The translations under genes were made by a program, and so were the position numbers. Positions 20,211 through 32,299 of a stretch of 64,000 nucleotides of DNA are shown here, one piece after another. The stretch is from positions 310,001 to 374,000 of the forward strand of contig RDEW01000043.1 of the NCBI GenBank assembly GCA_011109175.1. The letters run 5' to 3'. Source of the stretch: Dicyema japonicum. Taxonomy: Eukaryota > Dicyemida > Rhombozoa > Dicyemidae. The notes beneath the pieces were generated by a model, which had not been told where the DNA came from, searched no databases, and saw only the letters and a list, made by a program, of their open reading frames with translations. The stretch's first letter is position 1; each line of letters begins with the position of its first letter.

Positions 20211-23200
20211 ATGAAGAAATCAAAAACCAAAGAACGGAAAAATACTCTAAATTTCATAATTGTGAATAAAAAACAGTATCCCGAATTAGAACAGGCTCAC
20301 AAGGTGATCATTGGTAAAATAATATAGATTTTATTGACTCAAAACTCAATTGTAGAATGTATAGAGAAGTAGCCAATACGGTAGAGATTGTAAAGAAGTC
20401 TGCAATCTACATAATCGGGGAATTTAGCGGTAATTTGTTCGACCAGCTCAGAAAAAGCGTAAAAATCTTTGGTGGACACTGCATAATCAGTGCTTTCCGT
20501 AACAATCTAGTTAGATTCATAAAATAAGTGCAGACCATACCGAAATCGGCAAATCCTGTCTTCAGTCTCACTCTTCTACGGAAAGTGGTAACTTCTACAG
20601 GGCTAACCCCGGTGGAAAGGGTTCTATTTTTGATTCACTTTAGATTCATGTAAAAGACCATGTTTCATGGATGGGGGGACTCTTCGTGAACGCACTCACG
20701 GATTCCGTTACTCATCTCATAAGCAACAATGTGGGATCTAAGAAGTACAAAATTGCCCGTAAGCTTAAACTGGAAATCGTCCTACCCACGTGGATTGATC
20801 ACTATGGAGAGTTCAGTCTATCGAATCAGCAGAGAACTTCCGCTGTCCTTCTTTGAAAGGACTCGTGATCTCACTTTCTGGATTCAGTGCTTCCGACCGA
20901 GTCTCCCTCAAGAATATTATAGAAAGAAACGGAGGAGAGTACTCTGTAAATGTCCGAGTGTCCCACTGTACCCATTTAGTGGTCCCAATCCAACACTTTA
21001 TGTGTAATATCGTGTGCTTATTTTAGCCGACAAGATAAAAACCGCAAAAAAGAATAACATATACATTGTGACACCGAATTGGCTGTATGAATCCGACAAA
21101 TCACTTTACTGTGCGGACGAAGCCCTTCATCGTATGGAAGTTGGCCCTTTCACGGAGACTGCCTCTCTTTTCGCAGAGGAAACTCAGGATATTCCTTCCT
21201 TCAGTCAAATCGAGTCTAATTTCAAGCGGACTGGGCCTCTTAACAACACTAGAGTCAGAATTAGCTTTTATTGCAGATTTTTATGGCTGAATCTCCGACT
21301 GCGGAAATTTCCGATCTCCTGGATTCCTCGGCGGCTAAATTGTGTTAATTTATTTTACTGTAGAGTGGATGACATCTCCATAGCTACACACGTACTCGTA
21401 AATAAATTATCAGAAACGTCCGATAATTACGCAGATCAGTCTTGATTTCTGAAATCTTTAGGGTGGTCGTAGTGGATGGTGACTGGCTAGCTGATTGTTT
21501 GTCGTCAGACACAGTGGAACCAGTAAAGAATGACAGTCAGATCGACTCCTCCACTAACATTGTCAACTCCCAATGCTCCATTATACAACAGAATGACATT
21601 ATTTCTCAATATGACGGTGATTTGTGTTAATAACTACAAGGAAAAGTATTTGATGGATTAAAGTTCTCTCTTATTGACGATTTTGATGGTCTTCTTGCTG
21701 ATCAGATTGTAAATAACGGAGGTGTGCCACATTAACACATTTAGGCGAAATTGGAGAGAAATGTGATTATTTGGTAAGCCGAATAGTATCGAATGAGGAA
21801 TGTCTTCACTCTTGTATTTTGGTAACTGATATTTGGATTGTATTTGTTGCCTTATTTTTTTCTAGAAATGCTCAATCCAACACAAACAACTGTTGAGTTT
21901 GGATAACCGCTATTTTCGACCGTTAAGATTGAAGAATAACCTGCTTTTTGAAAAAATTGCTTTCAAAATTGAGCTTGATGAGGAAAATTGTGAGGTACCT
22001 ACCTTAAAAGACATTCACGACTCACTTGTCCTAATCATTGAGAAGCACGGTGGACTGTAATTGCTGTTTTTCAGTTTAGTGTTCTCTGGGATTTCCACGA
22101 TCTTATAAAGTCAAAGAACCTTGCCAACAACTCAAACTCAAATAATCGTCTCACATTAATAATCTCCAATAAACGTGATGTTTCTAGCGATTATCCATCA
22201 GTTTCATGCGGGTTTGTGGATTATCCGTAATTTTATAGGTGGGTGTTTGATGTTGCTGAGAAAGGCATGTGATGTCAACTTGGATCTTTCTCTCCTCACG
22301 CCGCATCTCAGAACACCTAGAGAACGATGATGTTTGTACCACAAGACTTCCAGTAAGCAGCACTCCTGCGGTTCACCGTCGAAGAACCAACGACGAGGAG
22401 CTCAAAGATTCAAATTTTGATATTTTAAAGCACGATGACACTTTCAAGTACAGAAAAGAGTCTTATTTGACTGAAAAACCACAATTTAGACTTTCAGTAG
22501 GGTTTTGACTTTATTTTAGGACGCATTCGAAATGTGTCGGAGTGTAAATGACTCCAGGAGTTTTTCCGCCAATAATGAGTCTAGCTTGGTACCAACAGTT
22601 CTTATTCTAGAATCTCTCAAAGGAGTTTTCGTCTGCTTTGTCGGAAGCGGTCAAAAATATTGAGAGTCGAATTCTTTGTGGAACCGTCTGCTACCTTTCT
22701 ATCCCAAATCGAGAGGATCTCACGAAAATCGTGCTCTCGTTGGGTGGGCGGGTCTCTGAATCCATGAATTCTGCAGTAACCCACCTCGTAGTTAACAAGG
22801 TTGGTTTGTTTTGCACGGTAGAGCTACTCGTGCGTGGAGAATATAAGTCCTGCCGTTTCCGTGGTGTCTCCTGATTGGATATTCCAGGTAATATTCGAGA
22901 CTGACGTTTTAGTGTAAATCAAAGAATACACGTGTCAACGAGACTGCCTTTGCTGTGTAAAATTTACTCCTTAATTCGAGGTCTGTCAAGGAGGATCCAC
23001 TCATTAACAAATTTGTGGATATCTTAGCAGAGGAGGTGAAGAACAGAAGCGTGGAAAGTCTCCCGGATGTCCCCTCCCTTGTGAGCTCCTACGTTTCTAG
23101 GCCAATGTGTATGAATTGCTTGTTAGTAGTAGTGAACCAGCCAATGGCATCGTTTGAAGTCACATTAAGGGACGAATTGGCAGAAAATGAACTGAAACGG

Positions 23201-24010
23201 TTGTCCACGTCGATGACGGATCGTAATTTTGACTCCTTGTTATTGGACGACTCAGGGACATTCAGTAAGGTTTTAAGTTATCTGTAGTTGGGAATCTGAG
23301 TGAAATGGAAAGAGGGATTAATAAAAAATGTGTGTTCATTTTCTCTTCAATGTCCTCTCAGGACAAGGAATTTTGTGCAAATATCCTAAGAAGTCTCGGA
23401 GGGTCGTTTTGGACACGGGCACATTATGTGGAGGACTGCACTCATTTAATTGCTGGTTCCCTCTCCAGGAATGAGAAGACTCTGTCGTGCATTGCCGGGG
23501 GCAAGTGGGTCCTAAAGATTTCTTTTGTCTATGCCTGCCACTCCGCTTCGTTCATTATTGATGTCTGCGTATTGTTGAGTTTATAGGAGTTGAGTCACCA
23601 GTGGGGGGCCTCTGAGGATAAATTAAACTTGGCCCAGCAGAGACTGGCAAATTCGGTAGATTACTGGCGTAGATACGTAAATTCACGTGTATGTTGTTGG
23701 TTTTGATTTCCTAGGCTGTCAGAGCCTTTGATGGCTGGGTTTGCGACGTCAGAGTTGATTCTGAAACAAAAAAAGGAAGTTTTGAACGTCTTCTAACAGC
23801 TGGGGTGGACTTTTATTTTCCAAGACGGATAAGGATCTTACCCACGTTTTTGTAGATGATAGATCAGTAAACTCTGAAAGATATAATGGTTTGAGGTTAT
23901 AATTAGCTGTTGTAGGATGTATTGTGACTAAGACTACTTATATTGAATCTTATCTGCTTGATGTGTCTTCTAATTTTCTGGTGGATGCTTCGAGTGCGAA
24001 GAAAAGGTAG
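20211..24010 (+). CDS. TOPBP1: TOPBP1-type multi-BRCT checkpoint scaffold
   Basis: TOPBP1 (Dpb11/Rad4 family) links replication initiation and ATR activation by binding phosphoproteins through BRCT repeats. Exons are separated by many 20-25 nt introns. Segments in order: an N-terminal region with IYIIGEFSGNLFDQL near 20410 (BRCT0); GGLFVNALTDSVTHLI and GSKKYKIARKLKLEIVLPTW (BRCT1, 20670-20800); LVISLSGFSASDRVSLKNI, HCTHLV and IYIVTPNWLYES (BRCT2, to 21110); THVLVNK and VVVVDGDWLADC (BRCT3); FDGLKFSLID (BRCT4, 21650); YFRPLRLKNNL and IIEKHGG (BRCT5); LCGTVCYLSIPN, VTHLVVNK and VVSPDWIF (BRCT6, 22630-22890); ILRSLGGSFW, CTHLIAGS and SRNEKTLSCIAGGKWVL (BRCT7, 23370-23520); AFDGWVCDV, LLTAGG and THVFVDD (BRCT8). 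The BRCT7-8 pair is the best conserved. Exact splice sites in 20340-20660 and 21240-22270 are not all resolved. Confidence 0.92.
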
Positions 24011-24484
24011 TTTTGATTGTTAATTTTAAGATCAATCCAATATTTTGATTCAGCAGTAAAGAAAAGGCAATGTTGACGTTATATATTTTATAATAAAATT
24101 GTTTTACTTAAATATCGGCTTATATATGGTTGTATTGTATTTAGTGGTGGGTCATGCGGTTCACCAACTCTGTTAGCTCTGGTGGTGCTAAGAAGGCACT
24201 TAGTATACCTCGAAAGAGAACGATTCATACCACTTGGAGACAATCTATAACGATGCGTTGACTGCTGATGTAACGTACTGGGAGCTCGTGATTAATTAGT
24301 TTTGTGTTATTGTGGTATTTGAAATTTTTCATTTCACTGCTTTACTACACTGTTTAGTATTTATTAGGGAAATATTTGTTGTAAGCATTTGAATGGACTA
24401 ACGCTGCTTACAGATTTATTATTTTACGTGGGTCATCGGCTCGCTGAGAAGAGTTTTCATGTCATAAAGCTACCCAACATCAAT

Positions 24485-24840
24485 TGAAGCCCATTTGCCG
24501 CGTGGCCCATGTGATGCTACGTGGCTATTTTCAAGTTATTTTTTGCTGTCTTCTTCTTTTCCCTTGTTCTATTAATCTGCCATCATTTGATTTACCTGTC
24601 TAGGTGGTGCCCAATGCCAAGGTGGCACTATAAAAATCATTTTCTCTTCCACTGGAGGAGTTCTCGTAACTGCAAGGACTAGAAGTTTTCTACCCTTTCC
24701 TTTTGTTCAGGATGAATTACGTCAAATTAGATTTCTGCTTCAGCGACGGCACGAACTGGATAAATTAATTAGTTGCTAACTATTAACTTATTTCTCAGTG
24801 TATCGGGATCAATAATAAATTATGAAGCCCTCAATCTTCA
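24485..24840 (+). repeat. SINE family C, near-complete copy
   Basis: Runs from the GCCGCGTGGCCCATGTGATG head through CTAGGTGGTGCCCAATGCC, CCACTGGAGGAGTTCTCG, AACTGCAAGGACTAGAAG and GAACTGGATAAATTAATTAG. It ends with CTAACTATTAACTTATTTC, CAGTGTATCGGGATC and AATAATAAAT. The first hairpin arm is mutated (GGATAAA against TGTATC). Confidence 0.75.
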
Positions 24841-24934
24841 AACAAATTAGCCACTTAGTCCGTTCGAGTGAAATAATCCGGTGGCTAACAAAATCGTCAC
24901 AGCCAAGAACGGACGCTCTCAGAGATCTGACATG

Positions 24935-25170
24935 TATATTTGATTCTGTGCAGAACTAGGAGGTGGAACCGGGAAAAAGAAGAGGTGACCCGTCCTCTGG
25001 TCGTCAAAAACTATACCAAGAAAAAATTTCTTGGTTTAAATGTGGGTCACCTGCTCGTAGAGAAAGCTGCCCACATTTGTAGCGAACAGACCCAACTTAT
25101 TTCCCTTCCCAAGCACTACAAGTAGTTTGCTTGGTGGTGGCTACAGGACGAGCGACAAGTTACAGTTCCA
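24935..25170 (+). mobile_element. piggyBac-type transposase remnant
   Basis: The ORF at 24940-25125 has RRWNREKEEVTRPLVVKNY, resembling the piggyBac segment (RW..K.K..V..P..V..YN..MGGVD) that precedes the last catalytic region. After its stop, FAWWWLQDE near 25130 fits the downstream K.WW...FW segment. No other part of the element was found nearby. Confidence 0.4.
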
Positions 25171-25280
25171 GATTTCTTTGATCTATAAAAAAACTAGAAA
25201 ATAATTTATTGTGAAATAAATAGATCTTCCAAAAGTCACAGCAATTTGACGATTATGAATATTCAAATGGCCCAGTTTGT

Positions 25281-25846
25281 TCACAAACGCAACCATCGTT
25301 GTTCTGGGAGATTAAACATCTTAATCTCTACCATATAGTCCACTCTGTGTTTGAGACATGAATAGTCGATGTACTGATAGCAAGTCAACATAAACGAGTA
25401 AATGCTACTGTAGATTACAATCAAGGTGACTATGGCCTGCAAACGGCTAGAATCCGACTTCTATGAATAAATGAGACTCACAACCTCAAATGGGAAGGAA
25501 ACTGTGACAAAAATGACAGCCATGCTGGTTAAAGAGCTCGAAAAGAAGATGAAGGACACCGTAAAATACTAAAAAGTCAAAAACAAGAAAACATGGCGAT
25601 TACAAAATCTATGCCAGGAAAGGTAAAAACTATAGAAGAACACGATGATCAGCTAAATTTAGTAAAACGTGGTACAAAGGATGATGAAATCAGCGAAACA
25701 ACGCAAATCTGATAATTACTACGCTGAAAAGAATAAATTCCAGAAAAAAGAAGCAAAACTGATAGACATAACTCGATCAAGATCACAAATTTGTTAATAT
25801 TAAATTTGGGAAGTTTCTGTTTTGGGACTTCAAGCAATGTTGACAT
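25281..25846 (-). CDS. Four-transmembrane protein, family unknown
   Basis: An antisense gene found by joining exons: four exons and three GT-AG introns of 23, 24 and 24 nt give an uninterrupted 164-residue protein (495 coding bases). It starts MSTLLEVPKQKLPKF. Hydrophobic segments follow: KFVILIELCLSVLLLFSGIY (near residues 20-39), ICVVSLISSSF continuing into LIIVFFYSFYL (near 47-68), YFTVSFIFFSS with MAVIFVTVSF (near 77-100), and LQAIVTLIVIYSSIYSFML (near 109-127). A hydrophilic tail of about 35 residues follows. The layout resembles small tetraspan proteins (MARVEL or similar), but no signature allowed an assignment. The start codon is directly preceded by an A/T tract (25850-25925), as at other genes here. 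Confidence 0.7.
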
Positions 25847-26034
25847 AAGAGCAAAATTCAAAATATAATTTATTATTTTGAATTTATAGATTTTAATATT
25901 TATGATTAAAATAAAAAATAAATTCAAGGTTTACTATGACAAAGATGATCCATGATTTTATTATCAAATAGGGCCTTTCTTGCCTAAAAAAATACAAGCG
26001 TCCCTTTATCATTTGGTGAGTTTTGGCTTCTTTT

Positions 26035-26195
26035 TCCTGACCACCTTGATCATATTGTCAATCAAATCTTCTCTGGACCAGTACAACCATTGACTCTAAG
26101 GACTTTCGGAAGTCTCCAGCAGTCTCAACTAGACGCTTGATAGTATCCAGCCTCCTAAATGTTAGTGAGGTCGTGGTAATTAACTAAACTTAAGT
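26035..26195 (+). mobile_element. LINE 3' fragment, zinc-knuckle type
   Basis: GLRKSPAVSTRRLIVSSLL near 26110-26165 then NVSEV resembles the LW..P..A..L ending of the copy at 14700-15010 (there LTDLW...IAAGILKVSE). It also shares the nucleotides CCTAAATGTTAGTGAGGTCG with CCTAAAAGTTAGTGAGCTGG. Confidence 0.45.
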
Positions 26196-26699
26196 CAGGT
26201 GGTTAATTAGTCAGCAGGATGAGCAAGAAATGGTCACCTATGCTGCTGTTACGGAAAACTTTAATAGTTCCGCCAATTAGGGATTAGGCGTCAGAACACA
26301 AGCGAGATTTCGTAAAAAAGGCGAAATTCCCAAAGCATCTTTTTTGGTTGAGAAGTCAGTTCTTACCTGGAATGTTCCTTAAAAGAAACCTTCTTTAGAA
26401 TAATCCAGGATTCCAAGACATACCATAAGAGGAAGGAATCATGGAGACCAGGATCGCTTAATTGAACGATAAGTCTTATATTCTTAGACGATGAGTTCAA
26501 ATGCCTTCATATGTTCGAGATAGACGTAACCTCTCATAGACGAAATGATGGAATCCAACACATCAGATCAAAGGTCCTTCATTGAGGAAAGTGGCTAGTA
26601 GCTAAATAACTATTTTTCGAACTTTAAGAAAAAAATACTCAGGTTAGTGATTAAAAATATGCTTAGGTTATAGTTAAGGGTGCATAGTGGCAGGGATTT

Positions 26700-28610
26700 T
26701 CTAGGTTATAGGCGCGGGAGAGGAACTGCAGAGCTCTCATTTCCAAATGGTCTCAATTGGAAGGATCTTTGATTCCCAGTGTAGACGATCAATAGAGGTT
26801 GATCTGAGACATCCAGTAATTGTTCTGAGCGCGGTGTTTTGGACTTTTTGTAGTTTGTCGATGGAAGTGAGGGAGGAAGAGGTTGACAACAAGGACTTGC
26901 ATAGTTAATTGTGGCTCGAATAATTTGTTTATATATGATGGTTAAGGCTTTTTTGCTTTGGCCGAAGGAATAGTCAGACACAGCTTTCAGTATGCTGATT
27001 TTGCGAAAGGCCTTTGTACACTGTTCCTCCACATGTTTCGAGAAAGTTAGCAGTTGGTTGAAAATGACTCTAAATATTTTGGGATGTTTCGTAACGGGGA
27101 GTGTTTGTTCAAGAATTGTCAAAATTGGTTGAAAATTTAGTTGGCGGCGGTTGGACGTGAATACAGTGACGGTGGATTTCGATGGAGAGGGAGATAGGTG
27201 GTTTGCTCCAAGCCACTCTTCAAGAGTGTTCAAGTTGTTTTGAACATCCTTTGTTGCTTCGTCAACGTCTTTGTCTTTAGAGGCGATAATCAGCTCATCC
27301 GTATTCGATAGAAGTGTCTTGGAATTGGTTGGAATATTGCTCAGGTGCAAGTTGAATAAGGTAGGAGACAAAGCGAAGCCTTGGGGACTCAATTTGGAAG
27401 GAATCGGTAGTGAGATAGACAGGACATAATTTCTACCAATTCTTAGTGAGGAAATTTGTCAGCCAAGATGAGGAGGAACTCTAGATGCAAGAATTTTGCT
27501 ACTTAGGACGCGCCTTGATGTTCGATTAAACGCGTTGGTTATGTCAATCGATGCAAGGATAGTCCGTTTGGGAGGATTATAATTGTTGAAGCCATCAGCG
27601 ATATATTGAGTTAGGGTAGAGAGATGTGTTGATGTTGACGTGTTAAAAATCTGGGAAGGGAAGATACCCCGATATTAGTTTTAGTACCACACGTTCAACA
27701 ATTTTCGAAACTACAGATAGTAGTGAAATCGTCTGAAAAATCCCGGATCCGAAGGATCTTTTTTCGTCTTCAGGATTGGGATTATTATGGATTTTTCCAT
27801 AGTATAGGAATTCGGCAGTTGTTGATGGACAAAAAATTATGTTTGTTTTTGCTTTAAGTCCCTGCATTCTCAGGTGCTTTAAATTCAGAATGAAGATTCC
27901 ATCAAGCCTATGACAGGAGAGTTTTTGGCGTTTTTGATAAGCTCTTGTTCATGTTGGTGCATAGACGGGAGCATTTGTTCATGTTGATGTGACTCGCTTT
28001 TGCGTAGTGGTCCAATATGATATCTGCCTGATGTGCGAAATCACGTGTTGTTTAGTTCTTGTCAATACTGGTGGCGTTGGTTGTGTCCATTCAATTTTAC
28101 CCCCAATCCTTCAGTTTTGTTCGGTGGTTAATTTTTGTGATAAAAGTGTACCATCGACCCAATTTCCTCTTGTTGATTGACTCAGTAATTTCACCATTAA
28201 AGTTGGATAGTTTGGCCGTAGAAATTCTTGATTTTTGAGTCGCCGTCTTGTATGAATCTTTTCGATAATTTCCTCAGAGAATTTGGGATTATTGTCTGCA
28301 ATGAGTGCTCTTGGAATGTGTTTCTTATCGGCACTGAGGATAACCTCATTAAAAATTTCACTGTGGCATCAAGCGATTTGAAATTCTCAACGGAAAAGTT
28401 GGATAGAAATTTTTCCGTTTTTTCGCGGAATGAATCTCATTTTACACGTTTGTAATTTATTATGGCTTTCCGGTGCCTAACAATAGGCGAGAGTTGTTCG
28501 ATTGACAGAAGAATTTGATTATGGTCAGAGTCTGACCCTGCTGAATCATATTGTATCGCCTATCGCAAGGAGGGAGAAAGATATAGTCATGTGAAATAGG
28601 TTTTCAATTC
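26700..28610 (-). mobile_element. CR1/Jockey-like LINE, EN end plus RT
   Basis: Minus-strand pieces: endonuclease end SDSDHNQILLSIE near 28540; RT fingers at 27867-27643 (SLLSVVSKIVERVVL); motif A ASIDITNAFNRTSRR near 27545; motif B LSPQGFALSPTLFNL near 27385; and the thumb at 27200-26720 with YKQIIRATINYASPC. The YADD position reads NTDE, so the copy is dead. Several stops and shifts occur between 28500 and 27870. No clear terminal hairpin was found at the 26690 end. Confidence 0.8.
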
Positions 28611-28859
28611 CGAAGAGGCCAGGCTTGACTGAAAGGAACTTCTAGTATTTGTTAACTGTCTTGTAGTTAAAAATAAAAAAAAATTTCTACATCAAAGTTT
28701 ATCTAACTATACTTCAATTTTTCACAGTATTGAGTGAGCTATCGATTGAAACTCACCAAAAAATTCACGAAAAAAAGAGAATTTTACATAAATAGAATGT
28801 TAAAAAATTCATAATTATGTTTTATAATAAATAAGAAATTTATTTGGTCTTTATAAATT

Positions 28860-29148
28860 TTCCAAAGGTGGAAATCATGTTATTAAAAATCCTATCTACT
28901 TTTCTAACTTTATCCTAGTTTTTAACGTTTTTAAGGATCCATTCAAATCAAGACTCTTAACAGGCTTTCTATATGAATTGTATGAATCAATTATCTCAAC
29001 AATATGGTTGAATGACCTTGAATTCTTATATTTATGCTAGTATTTGTTTATCTTATAACATTCAAGTCATGAAAACTGTTGGTTAGCCAGAATTAAAAGC
29101 CAAAAGCGGAGTCTTCCAGATATTAGTTAAATTCTGATCTTATAGAAA
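28860..29148. other. Intergenic, no gene recognised
   Basis: An A/T-rich stretch between 28660 and 28860 resembles gene-flanking tracts. No exon series could be built next to it on either strand. Confidence 0.4.
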
Positions 29149-29149
29149 T

Positions 29150-29515
29150 TCAATTTATTTAACCCCAAAGCTTACAATCTTTTGTAAGCCCAGCACAATC
29201 AGTCACAATAAATTAATCCAAGGAAGGAACCAAAGGAATAACGTCTGCTTGCGCCGACCAAACTCATCCTTCAATAGTCTATTGAAGGTGTCCGCTTCCG
29301 AAAAGAGATGTAGAAGTAGGTCAGCCCTCTTCTATTTTCATCACACGTCCTACCGTCGCGGACATCACTTCATTCTTAGGTGTAAGTGTTTCTATAACGG
29401 CAATCTTCACCAGTGGATTTGGTCAGCGATAAAATAGGAAGATCCTTTTCAACAACTGTGCCTTACCAGGAGAACTCGTCGCCTCACGGGAAGGATCTGT
29501 TTGACGAGAATTGAC
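29150..29515 (-). repeat. Repeat family D copy 2
   Basis: Full-length partner of 12935-13290. The terminal hairpin GCTTACAATC...TTGTAAGC sits at 29169-29189. Reading the minus strand, it is followed by TTTGGGGTTAAATAAATT, the same GGGGTTAA(A)TAA tail seen on LINEs and family C. Confidence 0.7.
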
Positions 29516-30220
29516 CTTCGCTGAAAAGTTCATATTTTGGCAAAAAAGCCTAGAAATTCAATAAGGTAACTTATTATTGAACAACCTCAAATATATCGGA
29601 AAGAGGTTAAAATTAATTAAGTCTATTTAAAATTATGGAGGATTTTTTAACAAAGATGTAATTAGGAGGTTTTGTAGACGACCGAAACTTCGTTACCTCT
29701 ATCTCTGGATCAGGCTCAGTCTCAAATTGGGGGACAACTCAAAACAACGAAAGATCTTGTTGAAATAATGAGTAAAAATGTAATTGGAAGGGAAAATTAG
29801 TTGAAAGGTGACGCATACAAGTGAAACCCTAAGTATTCATATGTTCATGGGAAACGTGGGAGTACTATTAACTAACTTGAACTCGAAAACATATGTGAAT
29901 AAATGACTTAGAAGGATACATTTTAGCTACAAAAAGTCCAAAAATGGACTAAGTTATCCTCAATATCGCTGTTGTCGAAGAAACCTATTTTTCCATTTTA
30001 TAGTGTCTCTTCCGTATTCCTGTTAGGCATAGCCCAGTAACAAGACTGTGTGTTGATATCTGTAAGTATATAATATTACTAATCTTCCTTAGTAATTAAA
30101 TATTTTCATGTAAAACTAGTACATTGACCCAAATTAATTATCTGCTTATGACATTACGTCAAAACAGCCATTTTAAGCAATATTATCCTGTAAATCGAAA
30201 AACCATAAATCAAAATTAAT
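29516..30220. other. Intergenic, no gene recognised
   Basis: AT-rich with no ORF or repeat match I can support. Confidence 0.45.
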
Positions 30221-30224
30221 TTTT

Positions 30225-30796
30225 TTACTTTTCAGTCATTAAGCACATAAAGTCTTCTATAAAAGATAAATGGAAACCTTCGTAATTTATATTCCCATCG
30301 GAATCGATATCAACCTCTTTGAGCATATCGTCAACCTCTTCGTCGGTCAGAACCTCCCCAAGATTTGTCAGAACGCATCGAAGCTCATTGCAGCGAATAA
30401 TTCCATTCCTCTCAAAAATCTTGAAGGCATCTCTGATTTCGTTTTCAGTGTCAACAAACTTAGGTTTAGTCTTCAATATTTCAAATAAGGAATTCAGTTC
30501 GATAATTTCATCATCTATTAATTATACAAAGTTATTTAAGATGTGAATTTTAATATTGTTATTACTGTTTACGTCCAGTTTGGAGATCATTTCGTTCAGC
30601 TCAGATTCTGTAGGATTCTGGCCCAAGGATCGCATCAGAGTACCAAAATCTTTAGTCGATATTGTTTCATCTCCATTTTTATCGAACAGAGAAAATGCTT
30701 CTTTGATATCTTTAATGTAAAATTCATTTTTAGTCAAAACCAGCAATTTGTTGACTAGTTAACTCTGTCTAAAATATTAAAAAGGATAGCTACCAT
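30225..30796 (-). CDS. Divergent calmodulin-like EF-hand protein
   Basis: A calcium-sensor family protein of about 153 residues. The start ATG (30796-30794) is followed at once by a 25-nt intron, the classical intron position of animal calmodulin genes. Exon 2 gives [10 protein letters not shown] 31-nt intron leads to [18 protein letters not shown] and [17 protein letters not shown], which identify calmodulin rather than centrin. EF1 ([12 protein letters not shown]) has D instead of E at position 12. EF2 is [13 protein letters not shown]3 is shortened ([14 protein letters not shown]), losing three loop residues and most ligands. EF4 ([12 protein letters not shown]) is intact. The 21-nt last intron precedes DFMCLMTEK. 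The intron after EF2 has no GT donor in the expected place (about 30530-30500), so that junction is uncertain. Confidence 0.85.
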
Positions 30797-30965
30797 GATC
30801 AAATTAAGCATATAATTATTACCAATTTTATATATATAATAGGTTAACCAACATAAGCTAAGATTAAATTTAACTGTTTTTAATTTTTAAATTAAAAAAT
30901 AATATTATTTTTTAATTCATTGCTCTACAAGTTGAATAAATAAAATAAATAAATTAAATAAATCA
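30797..30965 (-). promoter_or_regulatory. A/T tract upstream of calmodulin gene
   Basis: TATATATAAT near 30830 and long A/T runs at 30865-30965 lie just upstream of the minus-strand start. Confidence 0.35.
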
Positions 30966-30969
30966 GACT

Positions 30970-31050
30970 TAAAATAAAGTGTGTGTCCTGTCTGGGAGGA
31001 TATATAGCTAATATGGCTCTTTGTAAAGCGCAGTATAATTATTATTTGAG
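30970..31050 (+). repeat. SINE family A 3' end
   Basis: TTAAAATAAAGTGTGTGTCC, TGTCTGGGAGGA, ATAGCTAATATGGCTCTT and GTAAAGCGC match the 3' end of the minus-strand copies at 33680 and 60195. Only the end is present. Confidence 0.6.
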
Positions 31051-31169
31051 AAAAGTTGTGATAAATGAAGAAACTCGATCCCTTCTAGTAGGAAGTGAGG
31101 ACATTATCTAGAGAAAAACCTTGGCAAATACGGCTATACTTAAACTAAAGAAATTATGATTCAAATTAA

Positions 31170-31545
31170 AAAAGACCAGGTACACAGTAAGGATACTTAT
31201 GTACAATTCGCTCATCAAACTTATACTTCTATATTTAGACCACCTCAAAAGGGGAAGCAAATAGGCTAGATTCTTTCCACAGGAACCACGTAAGAAAGAT
31301 TACCAAAGCAGGAAGCCCGACCAGAAAAAATTACGACTGCAAGCAAATTAGCTTGGAAATAACGGAGTGTTGTTGGAGACTGTACGGACATAAATTAAGG
31401 ATAAACTTGACATCCCAACCAAATATATCCATAGAAAGCTATTATTTTAGGAAGTCACTTTTGTGGAAGTCCAAAAGTAACTCTGTTAGTTGTCACATGA
31501 AATGGCGTGAAAACACTAAAAAGGAGGTAGTATCGTGAAAGTGCT
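31170..31545 (+). mobile_element. RTE-like LINE C-terminal fragment
   Basis: VRILMYNSLIKLILLYLD near 31185-31245, RLDSFHRNHVRKITKAGSP near 31265 and ITECCWRLYGHKLRI near 31350 are parallel to the C-terminal part of the copy at 48770-49325 (YDTFVKPILLYNS, FHRKQLRMLIGIFWP, RWRLFGHIL). Frames are broken. Confidence 0.55.
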
Positions 31546-31850
31546 TATGATATAATTTGAAAACAACTTAAAATTAATTTCCTTTGCACGTGCATTCTTT
31601 TAATCCAAGATGACTGTAAGAGCTGTTAGAAATGTTATAATGCCTGTGTTCCTCGTTAGAAGTGGAGTGATTTACGAAAGGACGCAATTAAGGTTATATG
31701 TCGATGTTACTGAGTTCAACTATTTGGTTGATGTTACTGTGATTTGAAAGTTTTATTACATGTGACACGTGGTCTTTTTTAATGTGCTATTATGATTGAA
31801 TAACATATAAATTATTATCTTATAAGTGCTTCTGACAGATGATTCACTAA
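31546..31850. other. Intergenic, no gene recognised
   Basis: No ORF longer than a few dozen codons and no repeat match. Confidence 0.45.
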
Positions 31851-31854
31851 GTTC

Positions 31855-31960
31855 TTTTAATTTAGTCACGACGAGATTTGAACTCGGATCCTACATGCAT
31901 CCGACAATTCTTGTATTCAGAACTTCAGGTTCCTGAAATCTCCCGAGTCCGTCCATAGTT
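31855..31960 (-). repeat. SINE family B fragment
   Basis: On the minus strand: GGACTCGGGAGATTTCAGGA, AGTTCTGAATACAAGAATTG, TCGGATGCATGTAGGATCC and GAGTTCAAATCTCG. This is the conserved middle of family B, including the B-box-like element. Confidence 0.5.
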
Positions 31961-32299
31961 GCGAAAAGAAAAAGAAAAGGATTTTAAAAAATGAACCAAG
32001 TAGACATTTAAAAAATAAACCAAGACACTTTCTCGATTCGTAAACTCGCGACTTCTCAACAATATTTGATCGCCAACATATGAAGAAACCATCTCGAATT
32101 CTCCCCTCTTCGATTTTTTTAAAGAGCATAAGGTATTGCGTATTTCTTCGTCATGTTGCTTCCTCCCGTTCATTTCACGAGCCGTTTGATTTTGCTCAAG
32201 TTGTTGCTTAAGCTTTATAGAGTTTGCTTTTTATTGATTCTTCACAACTACTTTTAGTATTATCATTGGTAAGAGCCTTATAAGTGCACTGCCCAGCAT

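Noticed and set aside
30270-30546. Plus-strand ORFs over the calmodulin gene
   Set aside because: They are antisense to conserved EF-hand exons.
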